Shown here: one piece after another, positions 42,585-52,539 of the stretch
Numbering within the stretch: the stretch's first letter is position 1
How the letters are laid out: every line of letters begins with the position of its first letter
Assembly: GCA_026706025.1 (NCBI GenBank)
Contig: JAPOZO010000050.1
Location: 101,076 to 165,075 of the forward strand
Reading direction: 5' to 3'
DNA from: Candidatus Poribacteria bacterium
GTDB lineage: Bacteria; Poribacteria; WGA-4E; WGA-3G
DNA length: 64,000 bases
Position numbers and translations under genes: made by a program
Notes under the pieces: model-generated
Told to the model about the DNA's origin: nothing
What the model saw: the letters and a program-made list of their open reading frames with translations, nothing else
Database searches by the model: none

Positions 42585-44330
42585 TCATAACCCCAACACC
42601 TCATTCAGCAAGCCTTCACTTTTCCGCTCCAGTGCCAGTATTTCATCGGCAATCTCTTTGAGTGATCGCAGCGGTGTGTACTGGTAGAAATACCGATTGA
42701 AGTTGATCTCGTAGCCGACCTTATCCTTTTTCCTGTCTATCCAACTATCTGGTACGTGCGGTTTGACTTCGCGTTGGTAGTAATCTTCGATATTTTCCGT
42801 GAGCGGAACGCGTTCATGGTCACGCAGTGCTGTATCCGGTTTCGGGTTGCCTTGCTTATCCGTGACAATGACTTCTGTTTCCTCTCCGAGAATTTCTTGC
42901 TTTTCAATTAGCGGTCTCTCAACCGTCACTTTCGTGTAGCCGAAAAAGTCGTTTGGATAGATTTTGCTGTGTTCGGTCTCTTCAAAGTTGGTATACAGTT
43001 CGGCGATCTGACGGATATGGCTATCGGAAATGAGAGCGTTCTTGGCTCCGAGATTCCTTTTCATCTCGTCGTGGAAGTCAACGGCATTGATGAGTTGGAT
43101 ATGACCTTGTCGTGCCTCGGATTTTCGGTTTGTTAAGATCCAGATGTAGGTGGCGATACTGGTGTTGAAAAAGAGTTTCTCGGGCAGCGCGATAATACAC
43201 TCCAGATAGTCGTTTTCGATGATCCATCGTCGGATTTCACTCTCACCGCTACCGGCATCACCCGTAAAGAGCGGCGATCCGTTAAAGACGATGCCGACGC
43301 GGCTCCCGCGGTCTTCCATCTTGGAAAGCATGTGTTGCAGGAACAACAACGCCCCATCCGAGGAACGCGGCGTACCGGCAGAGAATCTGCCGTTGGCGGT
43401 TTGTGCTTCCGCTTTCACCGCGGCTTCATCGGATTTCCAACTCACACCGAAGGGCGGATTTGTAATCATATAGTCAAAGCGTTGCCCTTGAAATTGGTCA
43501 TTAGAGAGACTGGAGCCGTGTTGGATACTGTCGGGATCCTCTCCGGTGATGAGCATATCCGACTTACAGATTGCATAGGTTTGGGCGTTCAGTTCCTGAC
43601 CTAACAGCCGAATATCGGCATCGGGGTTAATCTGCTCGCGGAAGTATTTCTTCCCTATGGTCAACATGCCGCCTGTCCCACAACACGGGTCAAAGATACT
43701 GCGGATAACGCCCTGCTCGCGCAGGTTTTCACGGTGTTCCGCAAACAGCAGCGAGACCAATAACTGCACGACATCCCGCGGTGTGTAGTGCTCCCCGCTG
43801 GTTTCGTTGGACATCTCAGAGAATTTGCGGAGCAGTTCCTCAAAGACCAGTCCCATCGTGCGGTTATCTACCTGATTTGGGTGCAGATCGACCTCAGTAA
43901 ACTTATCACAGAAGATGAACAACCGGTTGTTTTGGTTCAATCGCTCAATAAACCGATCGAGATTGAAGTTCTCAATGATGTCGCGCACGTCTTGACTGAA
44001 TCCGTTGAGGTAATTCTCAAAGTTGAGATGGATGTTGGTCGGGTCCTCTGTCAGTCGAGAGAGGTCGTATTGGGAGGTGTTATAGAAACTGGCGTTTATC
44101 TCTTTGAGGATAATCGGTGGTAGTGCTTCTTCAGGTACGTGATCTTTGAATTGATTGTAGGTCTGGATCGCTTTATCTTTTCGATCGTCTTCGTCTAAGA
44201 TGCAGTCCAATCGGCGGAGCACGAGAAACGGGAGGGTGATGTCGCCGTATTCGTGTGGTTTGAACAGTCCTCTGAGTACATCATCGGCTACAGTCCAAAC
44301 GAGATTTGCCAGTTCTTGATAATTTGCCAT
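42585..44330 (-). CDS. hsdM: Type I restriction-modification DNA methyltransferase, M subunit
   Basis: 581 residues. N6-adenine methylase using S-adenosylmethionine. The N-terminal HsdM helical domain (ELANLVWTVADDVLRGLFKP) is followed by the catalytic domain with FDPCCGTGGML (SAM-binding) and the N6-adenine motif NPPFG in YMITNPPFGVSWKSD. The C-terminal part is complete. The ATG follows GAAGGAAGCCT. First gene of the island on the minus strand; unlike usual hsdMSR operons, 6.5 kb of cargo separates it from hsdS. Confidence 0.94.
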   Translation of the reverse strand: MANYQELANLVWTVADDVLRGLFKPHEYGDITLPFLVLRRLDCILDEDDRKDKAIQTYNQFKDHVPEEALPPIILKEINASFYNTSQYDLSRLTEDPTNIHLNFENYLNGFSQDVRDIIENFNLDRFIERLNQNNRLFIFCDKFTEVDLHPNQVDNRTMGLVFEELLRKFSEMSNETSGEHYTPRDVVQLLVSLLFAEHRENLREQGVIRSIFDPCCGTGGMLTIGKKYFREQINPDADIRLLGQELNAQTYAICKSDMLITGEDPDSIQHGSSLSNDQFQGQRFDYMITNPPFGVSWKSDEAAVKAEAQTANGRFSAGTPRSSDGALLFLQHMLSKMEDRGSRVGIVFNGSPLFTGDAGSGESEIRRWIIENDYLECIIALPEKLFFNTSIATYIWILTNRKSEARQGHIQLINAVDFHDEMKRNLGAKNALISDSHIRQIAELYTNFEETEHSKIYPNDFFGYTKVTVERPLIEKQEILGEETEVIVTDKQGNPKPDTALRDHERVPLTENIEDYYQREVKPHVPDSWIDRKKDKVGYEINFNRYFYQYTPLRSLKEIADEILALERKSEGLLNEVLGL

Positions 44331-44455
44331 AGGCTTCCTTCTTTTTGTAATACTATCAATAAGTTAAAACAATAACAGATTTCAACGAAAAAATCCAGTC
44401 AAAACATCAAATGGGCAAAGCCACTCATTTCGACGTCTTATCACGAAAATCATAT

Positions 44456-44478
44456 AAATCCCATCAATCACAGTTCAG
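44456..44478. repeat. Right island-flanking 23-bp repeat
   Basis: Inverted partner of 31114-31136, 21 of 23 positions identical. The extended neighbourhood (CGTGATAAGA here, CATGATAAGA there) is also related. Confidence 0.6.
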
Positions 44479-44952
44479 ATTCCGAGCTGCAGCGGACTCG
44501 TACACATGCGACGCGCATTATCACGCTTTGTAGCCGTCCCGAAAAAATAAATTTGAACTCTCATATTATATATGTTATCATATATACATATACTCGAATT
44601 AATTAAAAATATCTAAGGTATTAAAGGCGTATAGCGCGTAGATTCTGATGAGCACCCTCAAAACCGGATAGCAAAAATAAATCGTTGCCGACGATTGACT
44701 GACAACCAAACCAAATGTTACACTTTTCGCCAAATTATTTTTTTTTCAAAATGACAAGCAACAGCAAAATTGCCTCTAAACCCTTACAGTGACTGGCTTT
44801 ATACCGATAATCAATTTACATCAAATGTTACACTGGTGTAACATTTTTACGACTTACCTACTCTCTCTTAAAATCCACCTACCGCTCTCAAGAAACACCC
44901 CAGCAAAACCGCTATCGCACAAGTGTTATTATATTGTTAATTTATTTTTAAC

Positions 44953-45004
44953 TCTAAATTTTACTATAAGTTTTCAGAGAACGACATTTATAGTAAAGTT
45001 TAGA
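44953..45004. repeat. Long hairpin in the hsdM-bioD gap
   Basis: Arms TCTAAATTTTACTATAA (44953-44969) and TTATAGTAAAGTTTAGA (44988-45004), one mismatch in 17, 18-nt loop. No T-run beyond an AT-rich tail, so a terminator role is doubtful. Confidence 0.65.
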
Positions 45005-45159
45005 ATTAATAGAACACTCTGTGTAGGTTCGGTTAGGATGCAGGTCGCAAGAAACACCCCAGCAAAAACACCCCCCTTTATCCCCCCTTATCAGGGGGCA
45101 GGCGTGTACGCCGCAAAACCGAACCTACCGGGGGATGTAAAGTGTTTCTTCATTTTTAG

Positions 45160-45945
<786 letters not shown>

Positions 45946-45946
45946 A

Positions 45947-47341
45947 ATGGATACCGCTATTGTTCTCGCTGCAGGATTAGGACGCAAAGTCTGGCCCTAT
46001 GGTGAATTTCGACAGAAATGCACAATTCCTGTCGCTAATAAGCCGATCGTTCGCCGAGTTGTGGAAAATTTGCTTGAAGCAGGCTGTCAGCGAATTATCG
46101 TTGTTGTGGGGCACCACGCGCAACAGGTGCGTGGTGCGCTTGCCGATATACCGAACACCGTTTTTGTCACACAGCACTCGCTTGACGGCACCGCGAGTGC
46201 AGTACTAACAGCACTTGAACACCTCGAAGATCAACCGTATCTCGTCGTTTACGGTGATACTGTAACCACGGCTGATAACCTCCGTAACTTTATTGAAGAA
46301 TTTCGATCACACAACGTAGAAGCCGCAGCACTCGTGCAAGGATTGGGTGATGAAGACGCAAGCGACTGGCTTTGCGCGGGTATCGGGACGGAGGCTGTCG
46401 AAAACAGGAGTGTTCTAAAACTTAACGGTATTGAAGGGCATCCGCGCGGCGGTTCACATCGGCTTTGTGGCGTATACGCTTTTACGAGCTACGCGACCCC
46501 CTACCTCTTAAGGAACCCCGGCATCGTTACAAGTGTACCTGTGGGTGGCATGCCGCCGCCTGAATCCGAAATCGCGCAATCTTTACAACTGATGGTGGAT
46601 GACGGAAGGACTGTATTGGCAGTTCAGACAGCGGACTTCTTCGTCGATGTCGATAAACCGTGGCACGTGTTGGAAGCGAACAATCGGTGTGTTGACTATC
46701 TTGCAAAACAGGTTACGGCAGATCAGATAGCAGATGGTGCGAAAATCTCGGATGCGGCTGAAATCAACGGACACGTTGTGTTGGGAAAAAACTCCGTGAT
46801 TGGCCCCCGCGTTGTCGTCAACGGCACGCTCATCGCAGGTGCGAATAATAATATCACAAACGGCGCGATTTTACACGGGCAGATCTTCGTCGGAGACCAG
46901 TGCAGAATCAGCGATTATTGCGATGTCGACAGCAGTGCCATCGGTAATCGGTGTATTATTGGGCACGGTGCCGAGATGGCAGGTGTCCTGTTCGATAAGG
47001 TCTATCTGTATCATTATTGCGAAATGTCCGGCGTTTTTGGATGTGCGACGGATATTGGCGCAGCAACGGTATGCGGAACGCTCCGATTCGATGATAAGGA
47101 TACCCCGATAGAGGTAGAAGGCCGTTACGAAATCCCGCCCTACGGTGCGAACGCGACCTATATGGGTGACTATTGCCGGACCGGCGTGAACGCGATAATT
47201 ATGCCGGGGCGGCGGATCGGTTCTTATAGTGTTGTTGGACCCGGGGTTATTTTGTACGACGATGTACCGAGCAAAACGATGGTGATGGCGAAGCAGGAAT
47301 TAATTACCAAACCGTGGGGACCGGAACGTTATGGTTGGTAA
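45947..47341 (+). CDS. Sugar nucleotidyltransferase with left-handed beta-helix domain
   Basis: 464 residues. An N-terminal nucleotidyltransferase fold (IVLAAGLGRKVWPYGEFRQK, IPVANKPIVRRVVENLLEAG, YLVVYGDTVTTADNL) and a C-terminal hexapeptide beta-helix from about 265 (GKNSVIGPRVVVNGTLIAGA; VGDQCRISDYCDVDSSAIGN). The layout is that of GlmU- or GalU/RmlA-like sugar-phosphate uridylyl/thymidylyltransferases with an acyltransferase-like C-terminus. The signature GxGTRL is replaced by GLGRKV, so the catalytic loop is atypical. Substrate is unknown. It starts right after the bioD stop with TTAGGAATACC as a weak ribosome binding site. Confidence 0.78.
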   Translation: MDTAIVLAAGLGRKVWPYGEFRQKCTIPVANKPIVRRVVENLLEAGCQRIIVVVGHHAQQVRGALADIPNTVFVTQHSLDGTASAVLTALEHLEDQPYLVVYGDTVTTADNLRNFIEEFRSHNVEAAALVQGLGDEDASDWLCAGIGTEAVENRSVLKLNGIEGHPRGGSHRLCGVYAFTSYATPYLLRNPGIVTSVPVGGMPPPESEIAQSLQLMVDDGRTVLAVQTADFFVDVDKPWHVLEANNRCVDYLAKQVTADQIADGAKISDAAEINGHVVLGKNSVIGPRVVVNGTLIAGANNNITNGAILHGQIFVGDQCRISDYCDVDSSAIGNRCIIGHGAEMAGVLFDKVYLYHYCEMSGVFGCATDIGAATVCGTLRFDDKDTPIEVEGRYEIPPYGANATYMGDYCRTGVNAIIMPGRRIGSYSVVGPGVILYDDVPSKTMVMAKQELITKPWGPERYGW

Positions 47342-47470
47342 ATGTAGTATAAAGTTGGGTTTCGCTCTATTCTTGGGTGGATACGCAGGTATGTTAGATG
47401 CGACGTGTGTTTCGTATACCGCATTAGACTTTTCATTACCGCTCTACCCAACCTACGACACCTAAATTGG
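47342..47470. repeat. Intergenic repeat copy related to 40926-41172
   Basis: AAAGTTGGGTTTCGCTCTATTC (47350 on) and ACCCAACCTACGACACC at the right end match the 41-kb repeat, shortened. No gene. Confidence 0.55.
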
Positions 47471-47492
47471 TATCTATGCAGCGCGCTGGATA

Positions 47493-47882
47493 TTAGTTTG
47501 AAAGGAGATCCTTGAGCAGATTTGTCAATTCGTCATTGTCAGCAGCGAGTTCAAAAACGCGTTTAATTTTGCCTTCACGGGCATCATCGGATTCGGGGGT
47601 GCCATCCTCTGGATCCCAGAGCACTTCAAGTTTCTTTGGGTTGAGTCGATCATAGGTAACCTTGACAAGGGTGAAAGGGTAGTTCTCAGGGATAATGACG
47701 ATCCAATCAATAGTTTCACCACGGGCGGAGTACTGTCTATCTACGGTTAGTTTTGAATCTTGATGGGGTACGTTCTTTTTAACCCACTGCTTGCGATCGA
47801 GTGCATCTGTTTGAAAATGACCGACTTCTAACCAATTGCGTCCGGCACCGTTTGGTTTGGTAGTAACTTCAATGCGTTGCAT
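47493..47882 (-). CDS. Hypothetical protein, 129 residues
   Basis: Soluble, no signal peptide. Beta-rich N-terminal two thirds (MQRIEVTTKPNGAGRNWLEV; TIDWIVIIPENYPFTLVKVT; KKLEVLWDPEDG) and a short acidic helical end (FELAADNDELTNLLKDLL). Not recognised. The ATG has CGGAGAACAAACAGCC in front. It stands alone between convergent genes and a repeat. Confidence 0.6.
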   Translation of the reverse strand: MQRIEVTTKPNGAGRNWLEVGHFQTDALDRKQWVKKNVPHQDSKLTVDRQYSARGETIDWIVIIPENYPFTLVKVTYDRLNPKKLEVLWDPEDGTPESDDAREGKIKRVFELAADNDELTNLLKDLLSN

Positions 47883-48178
47883 GGCTGTTTGTTCTCCGTT
47901 CCGTATTTAGATTTTCCGGCAATCCGCGCGATTAAACATACAAGTTCTGGTAAAAGATTCTAACACGTTGAACCCAAAAAGTCAAGTGTCTGAATTAGGA
48001 AGAAGGTCGATTTATGGTGGATTTTACAATTAACTTGACATTTTTCAGTTATAGGCGGGAACTCTGATTAATGTTCCGAAAAATTTGGAATTGAGTTCCG
48101 AAGATAAAAAAAAAACAAACAAAATGCGGAGAAATTTAGGTCTTATATGACTAAATATGGATTTTAATCGAAATTAAT
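47883..48178. other. Intergenic region before larA
   Basis: About 300 bp, AT-rich, containing an A-run (AAAAAAAAAC near 48107-48117). No gene or clear repeat. Promoters of the flanking genes lie here or just to the right. Confidence 0.4.
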
Positions 48179-48207
48179 TTGCATTTTTTCTGAAAAACGA
48201 GTATAAT
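48179..48207 (+). promoter_or_regulatory. Predicted sigma70-type promoter of the LarA gene
   Basis: TTGCAT (48179-48184), 17 bp, TATAAT (48202-48207), 81 bp before the ATG. Confidence 0.6.
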
Positions 48208-48287
48208 TGTAAAAAGGGATAGTATTTTCGCGCAGTTTGCGTGAATATTTGCCTTTAATTGCGTCAGGTTGAAGGGACACGCTTGAC

Positions 48288-49565
48288 ATGAAAGTGGAAA
48301 TGAGATACGGAACCGGCACATTACCGATTGAGATTCCTGATAAGAACGTTGCCGGCGTTCTTGAAATTTCGGAAAGTGCTCCGTTATCGGATGAAGATAG
48401 CGCGGTTCGAGAGGCGATTGCGCAACCGATTGCCTCATCACCTTTGGCTGAACTTGCCAGGGGTCGCGAGTCGGCATGTATTGTCATCTCAGATGTGACG
48501 CGCCCCGTGCCAAATAAGGTCATTCTCCCACCTATATTGGAAACGCTGAAACGAGCGAGTATTCCACGCGAAAAGATCACTATCCTCATCGCGACGGGTA
48601 TCCACCGCCCTAATGTTGGGGAAGAGCTCGAAGAGATGGTTGGCCGCAATATTATGGATACATACCGTATTGTCAACCATTTTTCCCAGAAACCAGATCA
48701 GCACGCATATTTAGGCAAGACCCGAAACGGCACACCCGTTCATATTGATAACACCTACCTCGAATCGGACCTGAAGATCACGACGGGCTTGATTGAACCG
48801 CACCTGATGGCTGGATATTCTGGTGGCAGGAAAGCGATCTGTCCAGGGGTTGCCTCTGTTGAGACAATGAAGGTGATGCACGGGCCCGAACTCATGGAAC
48901 ATCCGAAGTCGGCAGTCGGCATTTTAGAGGGAAATCCGTTTCACATGGAAGCGACCGAAATTGCGCTGATGGCGGGTGTTGATTTCAACCTGAACGTTGC
49001 GATTGACAAGCACCGTCAAATCACGGGCGTATTCGCGGGCGATATGGTTGAATCGCATCGTGTCGGTGCGGCATGTGTGGAAAAACAGGCAAAGGTTACA
49101 CTACCAGCACCAGCGGACGCAGTCGTCGTCTCCAGTGCAGGCTATCCATTGGACACAACATTTTATCAAGCGATCAAAGGTTTACTTACGGCTGTTGAAA
49201 TCGTAAGGCAGGGTGGTAGCATCTTGCTTGTTGCGGCGTGCAGCGAAGGTATCGGCAGCAAACCGTTTACCGACCTAATTTTTAAGACTGATGATTTAAC
49301 GGCGTTTGTCCAAGGGCTTTACAATCCAGCAAACTTTGTTATTGATCAGTGGCAACTTGAAGAATTAGCGAAAGTTGCCCGGAAGGCAGATATTTATTTT
49401 TATACCGACGGCATCCCTTACCACCAGCGGACAAAACTGTTCGTGCATCCGTTAAGAAGTGCGCAGGCAGGTATAGACGAAATTTTAGCCCGCTACGGGG
49501 AAGATGTCCAAATTGCTGCGATTCCTGAAGGCCCTTACGTTTTAGCGCAGTTGGAAAAGGCTTAA
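48288..49565 (+). CDS. LarA-type nickel-dependent racemase
   Basis: 425 residues of the DUF2088/LarA family, which uses a nickel-pincer nucleotide cofactor to racemise lactate or related hydroxy acids. Residues that match the known LarA set are D69 and R72 (ISDVTRP), H106 (ATGIHRPN), H172 (LIEPHLMAG) and K182 (SGGRKAICPG). The cofactor genes larBCE are not in the window, so they must be elsewhere if the protein is active. Substrate may not be lactate, since many family members act on other 2-hydroxy acids. The ribosome binding site AAGGGA is modest. It lies before minC. Confidence 0.85.
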   Translation: MKVEMRYGTGTLPIEIPDKNVAGVLEISESAPLSDEDSAVREAIAQPIASSPLAELARGRESACIVISDVTRPVPNKVILPPILETLKRASIPREKITILIATGIHRPNVGEELEEMVGRNIMDTYRIVNHFSQKPDQHAYLGKTRNGTPVHIDNTYLESDLKITTGLIEPHLMAGYSGGRKAICPGVASVETMKVMHGPELMEHPKSAVGILEGNPFHMEATEIALMAGVDFNLNVAIDKHRQITGVFAGDMVESHRVGAACVEKQAKVTLPAPADAVVVSSAGYPLDTTFYQAIKGLLTAVEIVRQGGSILLVAACSEGIGSKPFTDLIFKTDDLTAFVQGLYNPANFVIDQWQLEELAKVARKADIYFYTDGIPYHQRTKLFVHPLRSAQAGIDEILARYGEDVQIAAIPEGPYVLAQLEKA

Positions 49566-49644
49566 TACCAGACGTCAATTAGCATCGAAACTCTCGCCCC
49601 CGAGATTAACCGCAATACTACTGAAGTTGGGAATGAATAGCAAA

Positions 49645-50316
49645 ATGGCAAATTCGACTGTGGTACTCAGAGCCTATGGAGATGGCTTGCACCTGATCAT
49701 CAGGCCCCATCTATCAATATCAGAAGTTGAAGCTGCGATCGAGCAGGAAATAACGCGTATGAATCGCTCTTTAGCGGGGGCATCGGTGCAAATTGATCTT
49801 AAGTCTCCAACCTTGAAAGAGGAGGAGATCGAACTTCTCAGTTCGAAGCTTCAGCAAACCTATGATCTCACAGTGCGTGGTGTCGAAGTCGCTGATGAAC
49901 CGGTTTCGCCGCCTATCGCTGCCGCGCCAACGACGCATGTCATATCGCCCCCGACGGATACCCGTCCCTCTCGGGACAGTGAACCCTCTCGGATAGTAGC
50001 ACACACAATTCGTTCTGGGCAGACAGAGGAATTTCCACAAGGGAGTCTTATTATTTACGGGGATGTCAACTCAGGCAGTGAAGTAAAGGCAGGTGGAGAC
50101 ATCGTTGTGTTGGGTACACTGCGGGGGAGTGCTTACGCTGGGATGAATGGCAGGTTATCGGCTGTGATTATTGCGATGGATTTTGCCCCGTTAAAACTTC
50201 AGATAGGCAACTATGTGAATCGTTTATCGGTGAGTCAGGAATCGCGAGGTTATCCAGAGATCGCCCGCATCGGTGCAGAAGATGTAATTATTATTGAAAA
50301 ATTTGTTAAATTTTAA
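49645..50316 (+). CDS. minC: Septum site-determining protein MinC
   Basis: About 223 residues. Inhibits FtsZ assembly away from midcell. The N-terminal domain (TVVLRAYGDGLHLIIRPHLS) is followed by a proline/threonine-rich linker (about residues 90-120). The C-terminal beta-helix (SLIIYGDVNSGSEVKAGGDI, VVLGTLRGSAYAG) is the standard MinC_C domain that binds MinD. ATG 49645 and ATG 49633 are both possible starts, while a TTG at 49627 is less likely. It is 17 bp before minD. Confidence 0.9.
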   Translation: MANSTVVLRAYGDGLHLIIRPHLSISEVEAAIEQEITRMNRSLAGASVQIDLKSPTLKEEEIELLSSKLQQTYDLTVRGVEVADEPVSPPIAAAPTTHVISPPTDTRPSRDSEPSRIVAHTIRSGQTEEFPQGSLIIYGDVNSGSEVKAGGDIVVLGTLRGSAYAGMNGRLSAVIIAMDFAPLKLQIGNYVNRLSVSQESRGYPEIARIGAEDVIIIEKFVKF

Positions 50317-50333
50317 CAGAGGAGGTTCCGGTT

Positions 50334-51128
50334 ATGGGAAAAGTAATCGTAGTGACATCAGGAAAGGGAGGTGTCGGCAAAACAACCTCTACAGCCAACT
50401 TAGGGACAGCCCTGGCACTTCTGGGTAGAACCGTCGCCGTTGTTGATGCAGATGTGGGGCTTCGGAATCTCGATATCGTGATGGGGCTTGAGAGCAGGAT
50501 TGTTTATACCTCAATGGATGTCATTGAGAAACAGTGTGAACTCAGTAAAGCACTCGTTAGGGATCGGCGTGTTGATGGTCTGATGTTGCTTGCGGCATCG
50601 CAGAAAAACAACAAAGACGATATTCAGCCAGAGCAGATGAAAGCGATTTGTGATAAGTTGCGGACGACGCACGATTTCGTTCTGGTTGACTCGCCCGCTG
50701 GCATTGAACGCGGTTTCAGCAACGCTTCCGCCGGTGCCGACGAAGCCATCGTTGTTACAACACCAGATGTCTCCGCTATTCGGGATGCTGACAGGATTAT
50801 CGGATTGCTGCAAAATGCGAGAATTGAACCGATCAATCTCGTTTTAAATCGGTTCTCACCACAGCTTGTAGGGAATGGGAGCATGATGGATCAAGCCGAC
50901 GTATTGGATATCCTGAATATTGAGCTCATCGGTGTTGTTCCAGAAGACAGCGGTGTAATCACCTCTACAAACCGCGGCATTCCGCTCGTCTATGAAGACG
51001 GTTCCCCCGGTGCTCAGGCGTATATGCGTATTGCGCGACGCCTGACTGGGCAGCGCATCCCGATTCATAATTTTGAGCAGAAGGGCATATTGAATAATAT
51101 TTTAAACTGGTTCACGAGAAAGAGATAA
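50334..51128 (+). CDS. minD: Septum site-determining ATPase MinD
   Basis: 264 residues. Membrane-binding ATPase that carries MinC to the poles. The deviant Walker A motif GKGGVGKTTS (residues 10-19) is present, with VVDADVGLRNLDIVMGLE and VLVDSPAGIE (Walker B). The C-terminal LNNILNWFTRKR is an amphipathic membrane-targeting helix of the right kind. The ribosome binding site is GAGGAGG. Second gene of minCDE. Confidence 0.96.
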   Translation: MGKVIVVTSGKGGVGKTTSTANLGTALALLGRTVAVVDADVGLRNLDIVMGLESRIVYTSMDVIEKQCELSKALVRDRRVDGLMLLAASQKNNKDDIQPEQMKAICDKLRTTHDFVLVDSPAGIERGFSNASAGADEAIVVTTPDVSAIRDADRIIGLLQNARIEPINLVLNRFSPQLVGNGSMMDQADVLDILNIELIGVVPEDSGVITSTNRGIPLVYEDGSPGAQAYMRIARRLTGQRIPIHNFEQKGILNNILNWFTRKR

Positions 51129-51139
51129 GGAGTTTTCTG

Positions 51140-51412
51140 ATGAATATCAGCATAAGACAACTATTCGGGCGCAAACCGAAATCGAGCAGTATAGCGAAAC
51201 AGCGCCTGAAACTGGTCATCACCCAAGACAGGTTTGATGTTGATGACCGGGTTATGACCAGGTTACATCATGAATTAGCAGAGGTGCTGGCAAAGTACTT
51301 TGAATTTTCAGCCAACTCTGTTAAGATGGACTTGAAACAGGAGGGGAATTCCTACATCCTTGTCGCGGATTTTCCTTATACGAAATTCCACGAAACGAAC
51401 ATGAGACAATAA
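51140..51412 (+). CDS. minE: Cell division topological specificity factor MinE
   Basis: 90 residues. Stimulates MinD ATPase to give pole-to-pole movement. N-terminal KQRLKLVITQDRF is the MinD-activating region; the rest (LHHELAEVLAKYFEFSANSV; LKQEGNSYILVADFP) is the dimerisation domain. It begins 11 bp after minD with AAGGAG. Confidence 0.92.
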   Translation: MNISIRQLFGRKPKSSSIAKQRLKLVITQDRFDVDDRVMTRLHHELAEVLAKYFEFSANSVKMDLKQEGNSYILVADFPYTKFHETNMRQ

Positions 51413-51474
51413 TCGATGAGTGAAAGATTTATGCGTCTTGAAAGCGGATCTACGAACAGTAGGGGTTTCCTGCG

Positions 51475-52275
51475 TCAAAGAATCAATTCCGAAATCGCTT
51501 TTGCCACCCCATTATCGTCATTCGTCGTTGTGATGAAGTCGGCACAAGCACGGATCGGCGGGACTGCGTTTTCCATCGCTACCGCGAAACCGGCTGTTTT
51601 GAGCAGACTTTCATCGTTATAGCTATCGCCAAAAGCAACAACCGCATTTAACGGGATGTTGAACCGGTTGGCGAGTGCTGTCAGTGCGCGCCCTTTAGTA
51701 ACTTCCGGATTCATAAATTCAATATATTCTGCTTGGGTCTGCGTAACATAAAGCTTCTCAGCGTAATCGGTTTGAAAACTCATTAAGAGTGGTTGCAATT
51801 TTTCAGGCGTATGGATAATAAGGAGCTTCGTTGGCGTTTCACCAGCTAACTCGCGTAGGTCTCCGACAGCTGTAGCCGGAACCCCTGTTCGTGCTTCATA
51901 AAGGTCGCTCCATGCATTCCGCTCGGCGACATAAAGTTCATCGTTCAGGCAGAAATTGAGATGTAACCCTTGCTCGATACAGTGATTGACAACCGCCATG
52001 GCGTAATCTGATGGAACAGGCGTGTGATGATAGACCTCAGCGGTTGTGGCATGTCGTACCATCCCCCCGTTATAAGAGATAATAGGATTTTCGAGTCCGA
52101 TCTGATCGCTAATCGGTTGGATAGAACGGTGCATCCTTCCAGAAACTAATACCACGAGTATATCGTTTGCCGCGAGTGCTTGGAGTGCGTCGCGGTTTTT
52201 TGGTGATAATTTATGATCACTGCTTAGCAGCGTTCCATCTAAGTCGAAAGCTGCTAAACGACACGGTATCTTCAT
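51475..52275 (-). CDS. Cof-type HAD-IIB phosphatase
   Basis: 266 residues. HAD motif I is AAFDLDGTLLSSD, then VLVSGRMHRS (motif II), KGRALTALANRFNIP (motif III Lys) and VVAFGDSYNDESLL (motif IV). Type IIB cap. Such enzymes dephosphorylate small sugar or nucleotide phosphates; this substrate is unknown. The ATG at 52273-52275 has GGAAAG in front, better than the ATG at 52290. It converges on minE. Confidence 0.88.
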   Translation of the reverse strand: MKIPCRLAAFDLDGTLLSSDHKLSPKNRDALQALAANDILVVLVSGRMHRSIQPISDQIGLENPIISYNGGMVRHATTAEVYHHTPVPSDYAMAVVNHCIEQGLHLNFCLNDELYVAERNAWSDLYEARTGVPATAVGDLRELAGETPTKLLIIHTPEKLQPLLMSFQTDYAEKLYVTQTQAEYIEFMNPEVTKGRALTALANRFNIPLNAVVAFGDSYNDESLLKTAGFAVAMENAVPPIRACADFITTTNDDNGVAKAISELIL

Positions 52276-52326
52276 CTTATCGCTTTCCATCCTTTTTGCG
52301 TAAATTCTTTGATTTGCTCATATTTT

Positions 52327-52353
52327 GTAGCACAAACTGGAAGTTTATGCTAC
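52327..52353. repeat. GTAGCACAAACT hairpin
   Basis: Arms GTAGCACAAACT and AGTTTATGCTAC around GGA, one mismatch. Related to the hairpin at 12515-12541. Confidence 0.65.
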
Positions 52354-52371
52354 ATAGGTGGCAACTTAGGT

Positions 52372-52528
52372 TAACGCAAGTTGCCACCTATTTATCTACA
52401 TAGCACTCCTACGGAGTGCGGCGGCTTAAATATGCTGTTTCTATAGACATAACACCCCTACGGGGTGAAGAAAGTGTCGGAAAAACCGCGTTACAATGCT
52501 CAAAATCCGTTGATAGCAACTTGGGTTA
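52372..52528. mobile_element. Dispersed repeat family B, copy 2
   Basis: 157 bp, ends TAACGCAAGTTGCCAC (52372-52387) and GATAGCAACTTGGGTTA (52512-52528), which are inverted relative to each other. Two hairpins inside (GCACTCC-TAC-GGAGTGC and CACCCC-TA-CGGGGTG). A solo inverted end (GGTGGCAACTTAGGTTAA) directly precedes it at 52357. Confidence 0.75.
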
Positions 52529-52539
52529 GGTGAGTATAA

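Noticed and set aside
44953..45004. Terminator for the hsd or bioD region
   Set aside because: The stem is AT-rich with a large loop and no U-run in either direction, so it is listed only as a repeat.
48164..48676. Minus-strand frame opposite the start of larA
   Set aside because: Shadow of the larA coding sequence, serine- and threonine-rich without a plausible start.
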